A stretch of 59,899 bases of DNA from positions 1-59,899 of the forward strand of contig CAIKEU010000019.1 of assembly GCA_903826575.1 (NCBI GenBank), in the 5' to 3' direction. The notes under the pieces were generated by a model, which saw only the letters and a list, made by a program, of their open reading frames with translations, had not been told where the DNA came from and made no database searches. Of the stretch, positions 44,608-53,172 are shown piece after piece. The translations under genes and the position numbers were made by a program. This DNA is from an uncultured bacterium. Its GTDB lineage: Bacteria > Actinomycetota > Actinomycetes > S36-B12 > CAIYMF01. Each line of letters starts with the position of its first letter. Positions within the stretch are counted from its first letter, which is position 1.

Positions 44608-45771
44608 ATGACGGGCTCGCAGTATGACGTCGGAATCATCGGACTCGGGGCGCTCGGTTCTTCCTCGGCGTGGCACGCGTCACGACGTGGATTCAGTGTC
44701 CTTGGCCTTGAGCAATTTGAGTTCGGACACGATCGTGGCGCTAGTCACGATACGAGCCGGATTATCCGTCACAGCTATCACCGTGCCAACTATGTCGCGC
44801 TGACCTTCGCTGCTTACGACGATTGGGCAGAACTTGAACAGGCAACGGGTGAATCGTTCGTGACGATTGCCGGCGGCTTGGACCTGTTTCCCGACAACGC
44901 CTTCATCAACATTGACTCGTACACCCAGGCGATGGACGCCCATGGCGTGCGTTACGACATCCTGGACACCAAGGGGATTCAGCAGCGGTGGCCCCAGATG
45001 GTCATCCCGGACGGAACCCGCGGGTTGTATCAAGAACGCGGCGGGATCGTTCCAGCCGCCCGGAGCGTGCGTGCGATGCAAGATCAAGCGCGTCATCACG
45101 GCGCGGACCTTCGGGAGCGTGCCGCGGTTACATCTATTCGCCAAGTTGGCGAGTCATATGAGCTCTCCACGGATTTCGAAACCTTCATCGTAGACCGTCT
45201 CGTCATCGCCGCAGATGCATGGACGGCAACACTATGCGCGGATTTAGGGTTCCCAATCGAACTCACTGTCACCGAAGAGCAGGTCACCTACTTCGCCATC
45301 GATGATCCTGAGCAGTTTCGACCCGGCACCTTTCCGGTCTGGATCTGGATGGACGAACCGTCGTACTACGGATTCCCAACGTATGGCGAAGACACAGTGA
45401 AGGCCGCGCACGATGCCGGTGGACCCGAGGTCACACCGCAAACACGAAGCGGTGAGCCTGATCCGGCCATGGAAGACACGCTCCAGGCCTTCGTGAACTC
45501 AACGTTCCCGGGCACCGGACACGTCGTGCGTTCGAAGCGCTGCCTCTATACCCTGCCACACGATCGCGAGATGGTGATCTCGAGTGTTCCGAATCATCCC
45601 AAGGTCGCGGTCCTGCTGGGGTCAGCTCAAGGCATGAAGTTCGCAGCCTGCTTCGGTCGTTTCGCCACCGAATTGATAACCGGCCAGACCCCATCGGTCA
45701 ACATCGACGATTGGCGCATTGATCGGCCAGGTATCACCGATCCGAATTTCGTTCCGGACTGGATGGCCTAG
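44608..45771 (+). CDS. FAD-dependent amine oxidase, monomeric sarcosine / N-methyltryptophan oxidase-like
   Basis: 387 residues from ATG 44608. The FAD fold begins YDVGIIGLGALGSSSAWHAS (GxGxxG). The RGASHDTSRIIRHSYH segment after it is typical of MSOX/MTOX. Cys312 in KRCLYTLPHDREMVI corresponds to the Cys that covalently holds FAD in this group. The family oxidises secondary N-methyl amines, giving formaldehyde, H2O2 and the amino acid. It starts 13 bases after the last transporter gene, so the Opp2 system may import an N-methylated or related amino compound. This link is inference; the enzyme family call is firm. Confidence 0.9.
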   Translation: MTGSQYDVGIIGLGALGSSSAWHASRRGFSVLGLEQFEFGHDRGASHDTSRIIRHSYHRANYVALTFAAYDDWAELEQATGESFVTIAGGLDLFPDNAFINIDSYTQAMDAHGVRYDILDTKGIQQRWPQMVIPDGTRGLYQERGGIVPAARSVRAMQDQARHHGADLRERAAVTSIRQVGESYELSTDFETFIVDRLVIAADAWTATLCADLGFPIELTVTEEQVTYFAIDDPEQFRPGTFPVWIWMDEPSYYGFPTYGEDTVKAAHDAGGPEVTPQTRSGEPDPAMEDTLQAFVNSTFPGTGHVVRSKRCLYTLPHDREMVISSVPNHPKVAVLLGSAQGMKFAACFGRFATELITGQTPSVNIDDWRIDRPGITDPNFVPDWMA

Positions 45772-45787
45772 CCCGTCTACACAACGA

Positions 45788-46387
45788 TCATGTAAGCAGA
45801 TCGCTATCGATGCCGAGTTCGGATGCAGCAGCCCCGCGCACCCACTGCGCAAGCTTCTTCTTCGTAATGCGTTGATGCATCATCACCTGAACCGCTAGGC
45901 CATCCAAGAGTGCAGAAATTCGCCAGGCACTTCCCGCAGGATCGGCACAGACGAACTCACCGTCATCGACACCTCGCTGAATCTGTTCTGTCAGAACATC
46001 TTTCCAGCGATCGTCGAGTCTGATGTATGTCTCACGCATCTGCGGCTCACGCAATGATTCAGCCCAGGCATCAACCCACACCGTCCAGCCATGTGCGTTG
46101 CCCTGTGGCGAGTAAAGGGCCAAAATGCGCCGCACTCCATCGGTCGGATTCTTTGCCCTCGCGACCGTGTCATCAAGGGTCGACAGGTCACGATTGACCG
46201 CGTATTCGAATGCCTCGGCCATGAGCTTTTCTTTGGTGCCGAAGTGGTAGAAAATCAACGACGTGCTGACCTCGAGTGCCGATGCGACGTCCGCGACCCG
46301 GGTGTGGCCAAAGCCGCGAGCAACAACCTGAGCCGCCGCGGCGGCAAGGATCTCCTCGCGCCGTAAGTCCACTTGTCTGCGTGCCAC
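45788..46387 (-). CDS. TetR-family transcriptional regulator
   Basis: 199 residues from GTG 46387. The open frame runs up to ATG 46474 but would overlap the divergent MFS gene, and 199 residues is the usual size. The N-terminal helix-turn-helix is clear: LRREEILAAAAAQVVARGFG followed by TRVADVASALEVSTSLIFYHFG and TKEKLMAEAF, the TetR signature. The C-terminal part resembles BetI-type ligand domains (WVDAWAESLREPQMRETY). It probably represses the divergent MFS gene. Its end lies 16 bases from the convergent amine oxidase gene. Ligand unknown. Confidence 0.9.
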   Translation of the reverse strand: MARRQVDLRREEILAAAAAQVVARGFGHTRVADVASALEVSTSLIFYHFGTKEKLMAEAFEYAVNRDLSTLDDTVARAKNPTDGVRRILALYSPQGNAHGWTVWVDAWAESLREPQMRETYIRLDDRWKDVLTEQIQRGVDDGEFVCADPAGSAWRISALLDGLAVQVMMHQRITKKKLAQWVRGAAASELGIDSDLLT

Positions 46388-46420
46388 GTCACTGACGATA
46401 CTGTTGCGCCGGTCAGTTAC

Positions 46421-47656
46421 ATGCAAACTCCCCAAGGAAAGCGAATCTTCGTGATCGCCGGCCATGCGCCCCACCTACCCATCAGGGCTGGGACGAGCAT
46501 TGCTGTGGGAGTGACGCTGGCCCTCAACGGATTCGCCGCTTCGACCTGGATCTCACGAATACCCGCCACCCGTGATCGACTCATCGCTGAGCCGCGGACG
46601 CTCGGTTTCATGTTGCTGATGACGGGAATTGGCGCGCTTGCGTTCATGCCGCTTGCCGGTCGGCTCGCAGCGCGATTCGGAAGTCGGCCCGTGCTGATTG
46701 GCTCAACGCTTGTAGCCGCGCCACTGCTGATCGCCGCGGCGCTCACCCCAAACCCGGTCACGACAGGAATGGCCATGTTCGCTCTCGGTGCGGGCCTGGG
46801 AACTGCCGACGTGGTGATCAACGTCCAAGGCTCATACGTCGATCGAACCCTTGATCGCGATTACATGCCTCGATATCACGCCGGTTGGAGCCTTGGCGCA
46901 ATCACCGGTGCCGCCCTGGGAGCCCTAGCGGCCCGCTTGGGCTGGCAACTGTGGCAACACTTTGCGCTCGCGTCAATGATCTTCGTCCTCGCCACGCTCT
47001 ACTTCGCGCTTACCTGGTACGTCGACGATCGTGAGTCGGCAGAAGATGCCGCCGCAACGGTCGAAACACGGCAATCCCTCCTGCGCAATCGACGCATCAT
47101 GACGATCGGGATTCTGGTGCTGGCAGCGGTATTTCTCGAAGGATCTGCCGGTGACTGGCTTGGGCTCTTCTTGCACGATGTCCGCGGTACAACACAAAGT
47201 TTCGGCGCCCTGGGTTACGCGACATTCGCACTAGCCATGGCTCTGATTCGCATTGCCGGAACCCCGATAATCGCCCGATATGGCCGCGCTCGAACAATTC
47301 GCATAGCTGGCTGCGTTGCGCTGATCGGCGTCCTGACAGTGCTATTGGTGCCGATAACGGCGGTTGCCCTCGTCGGAGTTTTAATGTGGGGAATCGGTAC
47401 CGGTCTGGTCTACCCAGCCGGCATGAGCGCATCGGGAGAAACGCCTGGCCGATCCGCTGAGGCGATCAGTCTGGTTAGCGTAATCGGTTACGCCGGGTTC
47501 TTGGTGGGTCCGCCAATCGTTGGCATCATCGCGCAGTACATCGGGCTATCACACGCGCTCTGGGTCGTCGTTCCTGGAGCAATCGCTATCGCCGTACTGG
47601 CGCCAGTTGTAGCGCACACGTCACGCAGCGACATGCAAACGGCCGATCAGTCTTAG
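46421..47656 (+). CDS. MFS transporter
   Basis: 411 residues from ATG 46421; a TTG at 46373 also opens the frame but would overlap the TetR gene. TM1 has SIAVGVTLALNGFAASTWIS then RIPATRDRL, the pattern of the YbjJ-like MFS subgroup. Motif A is GRLAARFGSRPV, and the second half contains GSAGDWLGLFLHDVRGTTQS. About 12 membrane segments. The substrate is unknown. It is divergent from a TetR regulator, the usual arrangement for a ligand-induced exporter. It overlaps the CocE-like gene at the 3' end by four bases in convergent orientation. Confidence 0.88.
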   Translation: MQTPQGKRIFVIAGHAPHLPIRAGTSIAVGVTLALNGFAASTWISRIPATRDRLIAEPRTLGFMLLMTGIGALAFMPLAGRLAARFGSRPVLIGSTLVAAPLLIAAALTPNPVTTGMAMFALGAGLGTADVVINVQGSYVDRTLDRDYMPRYHAGWSLGAITGAALGALAARLGWQLWQHFALASMIFVLATLYFALTWYVDDRESAEDAAATVETRQSLLRNRRIMTIGILVLAAVFLEGSAGDWLGLFLHDVRGTTQSFGALGYATFALAMALIRIAGTPIIARYGRARTIRIAGCVALIGVLTVLLVPITAVALVGVLMWGIGTGLVYPAGMSASGETPGRSAEAISLVSVIGYAGFLVGPPIVGIIAQYIGLSHALWVVVPGAIAIAVLAPVVAHTSRSDMQTADQS

Positions 47657-49653
47657 GCCAGATCTCTCGGGAACGATCGCGCCCACGTTCGTTGCCCAAT
47701 CACCACATCACCCTCAGCGCAGGACGAGGTGATCGATACCTCGTACGTTGTCTGCGTCGAAAGCATTTCAAGATGGGCATACGAATGAACGGTCGTTGGC
47801 TGTCCCGATCCGTCGTCAAGAAATGTAAGAGAGAGTTTGACGTCGGCTGTCGCGGTTTGGGCATGTGTGTTGGTATCAACAGTCACCCGACCCGAGTACG
47901 CCTCAATCATTGATCCGTACGGAGTCTGGTACTCACTTCCCTGAGCTGTCACACAGGCAGTTGTGCCGGCCAGGACATCGCGCTCGATTCGCCACGTGAC
48001 GCCGTCGGCAGATTCAGACGAGTGCTCATTGCCCGGAGTAAACATCGGTGGTGTAGGCGACCCGGCCGCGTCGTATTTTGGCAGCAGCAATGTCGCTGAC
48101 TGGATCGTCAAAGTGAGCGACTCAGGAGGCGCTACCGTGTTTGGCCAATCCGTGCCGGCAATTGCCAGCCGCAGCCGGCGACCAGGCGACCAGGCCCACG
48201 TGGTGGCCTCTAGTTCGACCTGCACGTCGTAGACCTCACCGGGGACGAGGGCGTCAGCCCGATCCATTCCATCGCGACGAGTGAGGTTAAGGGTGCCACG
48301 GGTCACAAGAGTCGATGTGTCATCGGGGCCAACATCTTCAAGTCGGATCGCGATCGTCGCCACCGGCGCGGACGACGACACAGAGAGCCGAACATATGAG
48401 TTGCCGGCGATCTCCAAACCCTGTGGATCGATGTCCCAAGTGATCGAGGCGGCATCGTCATAGCGCTGATCGGTGGGCTGACCCCATGGCAGATGCCCGG
48501 CGCACGAGATCCATGCGGCTGTTCCAACGTCAGGAATAACCCGATACGTACGCGCACCGTCGAGCGGGAACTCAACCCAACTTGACCGCACAGATGGCCA
48601 CGAATCAGCGCGCCACACCCCAGGGACGTATTCGAGTGCCGGGGCTGGATCATGGGAAGCGCGCGCGTACCAAACTGCTTCTGGCGCTCGGTCGATTCCG
48701 TTATCGATGCCACGTAGCCAACGATCCCACCACGTCACCATCTCCGGCACGAGGTCAATACGCGGGCCGGGCGCCGACGTAGAGGTGTCCGCATGTGCCC
48801 ACGGCCCCGCGAGCAAGCGACGCGGAACATTGTTCTGCGCCAACTGCTGCATCATTCGAAACGAGTTGTTGCGGTAGCCGTCGGCCCAGCCAGCAACAAT
48901 CATCGTCGGGATGTTGATGCGATCATACGCAGGGCGCACCGAACCCTGACGCCAATACGCACTGTCGCGCGGATTCTCGCGCCACGTCAAAAACCATGGT
49001 TCGTTCTTTTCAAAACGCGCTCGCCATTCCTCACGCCAGGCCGGCCCAAAAACGGCGGGAGTTGGCGGTAAGACATTGTAAGCCGTCATGTAGTGCGGAT
49101 AGTCGACGAGATCGATCCACTTCAACAGCCCGCCCATGTAGTGCACATCATCGGTGTGACGATCATCGGTGGCGTAGATCGCCACAATCGCCTTGAGATG
49201 CGGCGGCCGTTCACATGCCATTTGCAATGAGTTGAACCCGCTGTATGACGTGCCGTACATGCCGATGTTGCCATCGCACCATGGCTGGGCGACAAGCCAA
49301 TCCATCGCGTCAGAGAGGTCCAACTGCTCCGACGCTGGATACTCATCAACAGCTCGCCCGCCCGAATTGCCCGTGCCACGTAAATCAATGCGCGCCACGG
49401 CATACCCGTACTCGTCGCGCAGCCTTTCGTACTCGCTCTGGTGAGAGAACGAGGTGGCGTCATCCTTGCGATATGGAAGTGCTTCGATGATGCACGGCTG
49501 CGGCCCACGACTCGAATGAGGAATGTAGACGGTGGCGGCTAGGTACACGCCATCGCGCATCGGTATCCAGACGTTTGCCATGGAGCCTGTCAATCCCGTT
49601 CCGCCCGTCCCCTGCGTCGATTCTGCCGAGGCAACACCTTCGTGAATTGACAT
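47653..49653 (-). CDS. CocE/NonD family alpha/beta hydrolase (S15-like)
   Basis: 666 residues. The catalytic domain opens with VWIPMRDGVYLAATVYIPHS. The nucleophile elbow is MYGTSYSGFNSLQMA with the catalytic Ser, and PTMIVAGWADGYRNNSF and LLAGPWAHADTS carry the expected Asp and His. The C-terminal beta jelly-roll (YVRLSVSSSAPVATIAIRLE onward) is the X-Pro dipeptidyl-peptidase C-terminal domain. The family includes cocaine esterase, glutaryl acylases and X-Pro peptidases. No signal peptide. It begins one base from the stop of the P1 peptidase gene, so both are likely in one operon and may handle peptide or amide substrates. Confidence 0.93.
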   Translation of the reverse strand: MSIHEGVASAESTQGTGGTGLTGSMANVWIPMRDGVYLAATVYIPHSSRGPQPCIIEALPYRKDDATSFSHQSEYERLRDEYGYAVARIDLRGTGNSGGRAVDEYPASEQLDLSDAMDWLVAQPWCDGNIGMYGTSYSGFNSLQMACERPPHLKAIVAIYATDDRHTDDVHYMGGLLKWIDLVDYPHYMTAYNVLPPTPAVFGPAWREEWRARFEKNEPWFLTWRENPRDSAYWRQGSVRPAYDRINIPTMIVAGWADGYRNNSFRMMQQLAQNNVPRRLLAGPWAHADTSTSAPGPRIDLVPEMVTWWDRWLRGIDNGIDRAPEAVWYARASHDPAPALEYVPGVWRADSWPSVRSSWVEFPLDGARTYRVIPDVGTAAWISCAGHLPWGQPTDQRYDDAASITWDIDPQGLEIAGNSYVRLSVSSSAPVATIAIRLEDVGPDDTSTLVTRGTLNLTRRDGMDRADALVPGEVYDVQVELEATTWAWSPGRRLRLAIAGTDWPNTVAPPESLTLTIQSATLLLPKYDAAGSPTPPMFTPGNEHSSESADGVTWRIERDVLAGTTACVTAQGSEYQTPYGSMIEAYSGRVTVDTNTHAQTATADVKLSLTFLDDGSGQPTTVHSYAHLEMLSTQTTYEVSITSSCAEGDVVIGQRTWARSFPRDLA

Positions 49654-49654
49654 A

Positions 49655-50725
49655 TCAGACCGCCTTTTCTATGAGGGCACGTACGCGATCGATAGGCAGT
49701 GCAGGCACTGTACGTCCGTCAACCCCCGTGACGTCGTGCGCGGCAAGCATCGAGGTGATCACTGCTTCCTCCGCCGTATCAACGACCGCCTCAAAGTATG
49801 GATCTAACGCTCGACCCGAAAGCGGGGCACGAGGTGAAACCTCACCGCGGGGGGCTCGCAAACCAAGCGCCACAGCAAGGAAAATCTCGCCCGAACCATG
49901 CGTGGCAACAGAGCCGGTGCGCGCCAAGCCAAGCCCTACCCGACGGGCCAAACGCTCACAACCATGGTGATCAATCGGCGCATCCGTGACGACGACACCA
50001 ATACATGAGCCAGCCGGCGGTGGAGTCGGCCGACCCGGATCTCCAAGTAGCGCGCCGATAGGACGGCCGGCAAGGGTGAACCGAGGCCACGATCCATAGT
50101 TCGTCAGCAGCACTATGCCGACGACATGACCGTCCGGCAAAACACGTGACGAACTGCCGATACCGCCCTTGTAGTCGAAGCACGACATTCCCGTGCCCGC
50201 ACCAACCGCGCCATGTTCCGGCGCTACTCCCCCACCAATGTTTACCCGAGCGGCGGCAAGCGCGGCCGCGACATTCTCGTCCGTCACATGCATGCATCGC
50301 GGATCATTCAGCCACGAGTCATCGCATTCGCCGACCGCGGGGATGATCACATCGTCTACGCCGATCTGGGGCTGTTCGGCCATGAGTAGCCGACAGGCTG
50401 CGTCGTAGACCCGGCCCACCTGCATCGTGGACGTGAGGAATACGGGCGTCTCGAGGATGCCCCACTCGTCGATCTGTGAGCGCGCCGTCAGTTCACCAGC
50501 ACCGTTGAGCACGCTGACTCCGGCGGGCACCGGACTCGACCACGTATCTCCGAGATCGATGACGCTGACCCCGGTGCGCGCAATCCCTCGGCCAAACGGC
50601 GGCGGCGCGTCGTCGTAGACAACCGTCGAATGTCCGAGCCCAACGCCGGGCACATCGGAAATAGAATTTGTGGGTCCGACTGGTAGCGCTCCGATACTGA
50701 CTCCGAGATCAGCAAGGCGTGTCAT
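49655..50725 (-). CDS. P1 family peptidase (DmpA/BapA-like aminopeptidase)
   Basis: About 356 residues from ATG 50725 with AGGA upstream; the open frame extends to 50857 without family features. N-terminal NSISDVPGVGLGHSTVVYDD, then GAVGAGTGMSCFDYKGGIGS with SSRVL. The autocatalytic cleavage site and nucleophile Ser are expected in PPPAGSCIGVVVTDAPI, which corresponds to the start of the beta subunit in DmpA. These N-terminal nucleophile enzymes release N-terminal D- or L-amino acids or beta-amino acids from small peptides. It is next to a CocE-like hydrolase on the same strand and divergent from the deacetylase gene. Confidence 0.92.
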   Translation of the reverse strand: MTRLADLGVSIGALPVGPTNSISDVPGVGLGHSTVVYDDAPPPFGRGIARTGVSVIDLGDTWSSPVPAGVSVLNGAGELTARSQIDEWGILETPVFLTSTMQVGRVYDAACRLLMAEQPQIGVDDVIIPAVGECDDSWLNDPRCMHVTDENVAAALAAARVNIGGGVAPEHGAVGAGTGMSCFDYKGGIGSSSRVLPDGHVVGIVLLTNYGSWPRFTLAGRPIGALLGDPGRPTPPPAGSCIGVVVTDAPIDHHGCERLARRVGLGLARTGSVATHGSGEIFLAVALGLRAPRGEVSPRAPLSGRALDPYFEAVVDTAEEAVITSMLAAHDVTGVDGRTVPALPIDRVRALIEKAV

Positions 50726-50812
50726 ACATGCATCCTGCCCTAGGCGTTGTGGAACGCGCCCGAACTTCGCTGTGCGCGTCCCGATCGAGTCAACGTTTGG
50801 GATGCTGGTCCG

Positions 50813-51892
50813 GTGAGTATTCAGGCAGCAGCCGGACGGGCAATGGTCATTCGACATGACGCATGTGCACTACATGTGCCCGGCGCGGAAATTTGGGTTG
50901 GTGTTCGTACGCCGGGTACGGAAGTGACCGAACGTGTGGCTCGAATTGAAGCAACGCTGGCGGCATCGGGTTACGTCTTCGCAGAGGCTGCGGATCACTC
51001 CGACGACGTACTTGCATCGATTCACGATCCAGGGTTGCTGCACTACCTGGAAACCGCCTATCAGCGTTGGATTGAGGCTGGCTTCACCGATGATCCGGGC
51101 CAGGACCGCGTTGTCCCCTACTTAATGCCGACCGCTGGAATGTTGGATGGGCTTCCCGAGCGTGAGCCGACGGCCATTCACGCCGCCGCCGGGCGCTGGT
51201 GTTACGACACAATGACGCTGATCGGGCCCGGGACTTGGGCTGCTGCTCGCGCGGCCATTGACGTCACGCTCACAGCTGTCGATTACGTGACTGCTGGGGC
51301 TCGTCTTGTCTATGCCCTCACTAGACCTCCCGGCCACCACGCCACGCGCAGCGCATTCGGTGGTTCGTGCTACCTCAACAACGCTGCGGTCGCGGCGCAG
51401 GCATTGCGTCAGGCTGGACACGAACGCGTTGCCATCATCGACATCGACGCGCACCATGGCAACGGCACGCAAGCAATCTTCTACGACCGTGCGGACGTGT
51501 CCTACGGGTCGTTGCACATCGACCCGGCCGCCGGCTGGTTCCCGCACTATGCGGGCTTCGCCGACGAACGTGGACGCGGGATCGGCGACGGCGCGAATCT
51601 CAACATTGCACTTGCTCCGGAAACAGGAGACGACAACTGGCTTACGGCCGTCGACCAACTCGCCGTCCACGCGAGGGATCGCGGTGCCAGCGCCCTGGTT
51701 GTGAGCCTCGGTGTCGATGCAGCGCAAGATGACCCTGAATCACCGCTGCGCGTGTCAACGCGGGGCTATGAAACTGCAGGCCGAATCATGGCGTCCTTGA
51801 GGTTACCGACGGTCGCGGTGCAAGAGGGTGGCTATCACCTCGACACACTGGGGACGTTGGTAGATGCGACGCTCAGCGGGCTAGGCGGCTAG
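50813..51892 (+). CDS. histone-deacetylase-fold amidohydrolase (acetylpolyamine amidohydrolase-like)
   Basis: About 359 residues from GTG 50813; ATG 50843, which begins MVIRHDACALHVPG, is an equal candidate and the frame opens earlier at 50747. Class motifs: the HDACALHVPG opening, RPPGHHATRSAFGGSCYLNN with the active-site His pair, and DIDAHHGNGTQAIFY with zinc ligands Asp and His. VSLGVDAAQDDPESPL holds the third ligand Asp. EGGYHLDTLG is close to the usual EGGY end. The family removes acetyl groups from acetylpolyamines or similar amides with Zn. It precedes the ureohydrolase gene by 54 bases on the same strand, which suggests a polyamine-type pathway. Confidence 0.92.
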   Translation: MSIQAAAGRAMVIRHDACALHVPGAEIWVGVRTPGTEVTERVARIEATLAASGYVFAEAADHSDDVLASIHDPGLLHYLETAYQRWIEAGFTDDPGQDRVVPYLMPTAGMLDGLPEREPTAIHAAAGRWCYDTMTLIGPGTWAAARAAIDVTLTAVDYVTAGARLVYALTRPPGHHATRSAFGGSCYLNNAAVAAQALRQAGHERVAIIDIDAHHGNGTQAIFYDRADVSYGSLHIDPAAGWFPHYAGFADERGRGIGDGANLNIALAPETGDDNWLTAVDQLAVHARDRGASALVVSLGVDAAQDDPESPLRVSTRGYETAGRIMASLRLPTVAVQEGGYHLDTLGTLVDATLSGLGG

Positions 51893-51946
51893 CGTAAGCA
51901 CGAGTTACGAACATCCATGATCGAAGTGCGGAATGGGAGCTAGACC

Positions 51947-53005
51947 ATGCCACGGTACGGCCCACAGTTTGGACCGGATATCACGTTCCTGGGAATCGAT
52001 CGCTGCTCGATCGACGAACCGGAAACGTATGACAATGCTGACGTTGTGATCGTCGGCGCTCCATTCGATGGTGGTACGTCGTGGCGTGCGGGCGCGCGCT
52101 TTGGCCCACAGGCGATTCGTATGACTGACTACAACCCGCACGACGGGTCGCGTCCTTCGCTTGCCCTGCGCGTTGATGGGCTCGCCGACATGCGGGTCGT
52201 GGACGCCGGTGATGTCGAGATGTACTCCGGCGACGCGGCTCGTTCATGTGCCGATCTGGAAGTAGTGATCGAGAAGATTGCGAGTACTGGCGCGATCCCA
52301 CTCATTCTCGGCGGCGATCACACCGTCACCTGGCCAAACGTCACCGGTACGGCCCGCGCGCGTGGCTGGGGTCGCGTCAGTGTGATTCATTTTGACGCCC
52401 ATGCCGATACTGGTGACATCGAGTTCGGTTCGCTCGTCGGCCATGGTCAGCCGATGCGTCGACTCATTGAGTCGGGTGCCGTGCGCGGTGATCGTTTCCT
52501 TCAGGTTGGTCTGCGCGGGTACTGGCCGGGGCCAGAGACACTCGACTGGATGGCCGAGCAGGGCATGCGTTCGTACGAGATGACCGAAATCGTGCATCGC
52601 GGTCTCAACGAATGTCTGACTGAGGCATTTACCATCGCGATGGACGACTGCGACGGAGTCTTCCTCTCGGTCGATATCGACGTATGCGATCCGGGCGCCG
52701 CTCCTGGCACGGGTACGCCGGAATCCGGTGGCCTGTCCGCGCGTGAGTTGCTGGACGCGGTGCGACGTATCGCCCTCGAACTGCCTGTTGTCGGCATGGA
52801 CGTCGTTGAGGTTGCTCCTCCGTACGACCACGCTGACATCACGGCCATGCTCGGCAATCGCGTTGTCCTAGAAGCTATTTCTGGCATCGCCCGGCGTCGT
52901 CAGGACGCGGCCAATGGGACGACATGGGATCCACTTCAGCCCCTGCTTGCTGGACGTAAGAAGCCATCGACGGCATTACCTGAAGATTCACTGACAGCGG
53001 AGTAA
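51947..53005 (+). CDS. ureohydrolase family protein (agmatinase/guanidinobutyrase-like)
   Basis: 352 residues from ATG 51947. Manganese ligands are all present: His125 in GGDHTVTWP, Asp150, His152 and Asp154 in HFDAHADTGD, and Asp243 and Asp245 in SVDIDVCDPG. The first part ADVVIVGAPFDGGTSWRAGA and RFGPQAIR fits the agmatinase subgroup rather than arginase. The enzyme splits urea from a guanidino compound such as agmatine or guanidinobutyrate; the exact substrate is not readable. A C-terminal extension of about 25 residues follows the core. It probably works with the preceding deacetylase-like enzyme. Confidence 0.93.
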   Translation: MPRYGPQFGPDITFLGIDRCSIDEPETYDNADVVIVGAPFDGGTSWRAGARFGPQAIRMTDYNPHDGSRPSLALRVDGLADMRVVDAGDVEMYSGDAARSCADLEVVIEKIASTGAIPLILGGDHTVTWPNVTGTARARGWGRVSVIHFDAHADTGDIEFGSLVGHGQPMRRLIESGAVRGDRFLQVGLRGYWPGPETLDWMAEQGMRSYEMTEIVHRGLNECLTEAFTIAMDDCDGVFLSVDIDVCDPGAAPGTGTPESGGLSARELLDAVRRIALELPVVGMDVVEVAPPYDHADITAMLGNRVVLEAISGIARRRQDAANGTTWDPLQPLLAGRKKPSTALPEDSLTAE

Positions 53006-53172
53006 GCCTGCAACGCTAGTTCGCATCGGTCTGTTTCATGTACAGATGTGGCCAGCAACACCTACCCGATCGCCTTTCGACTCAGCCAACACGACCTCTT
53101 GGCGCGTACCCTTGAACAGTCACGGTCTGGCGGGTACGTCAGGCCTAGGTGTCTGGGAGCGAAGGGTGTTCC

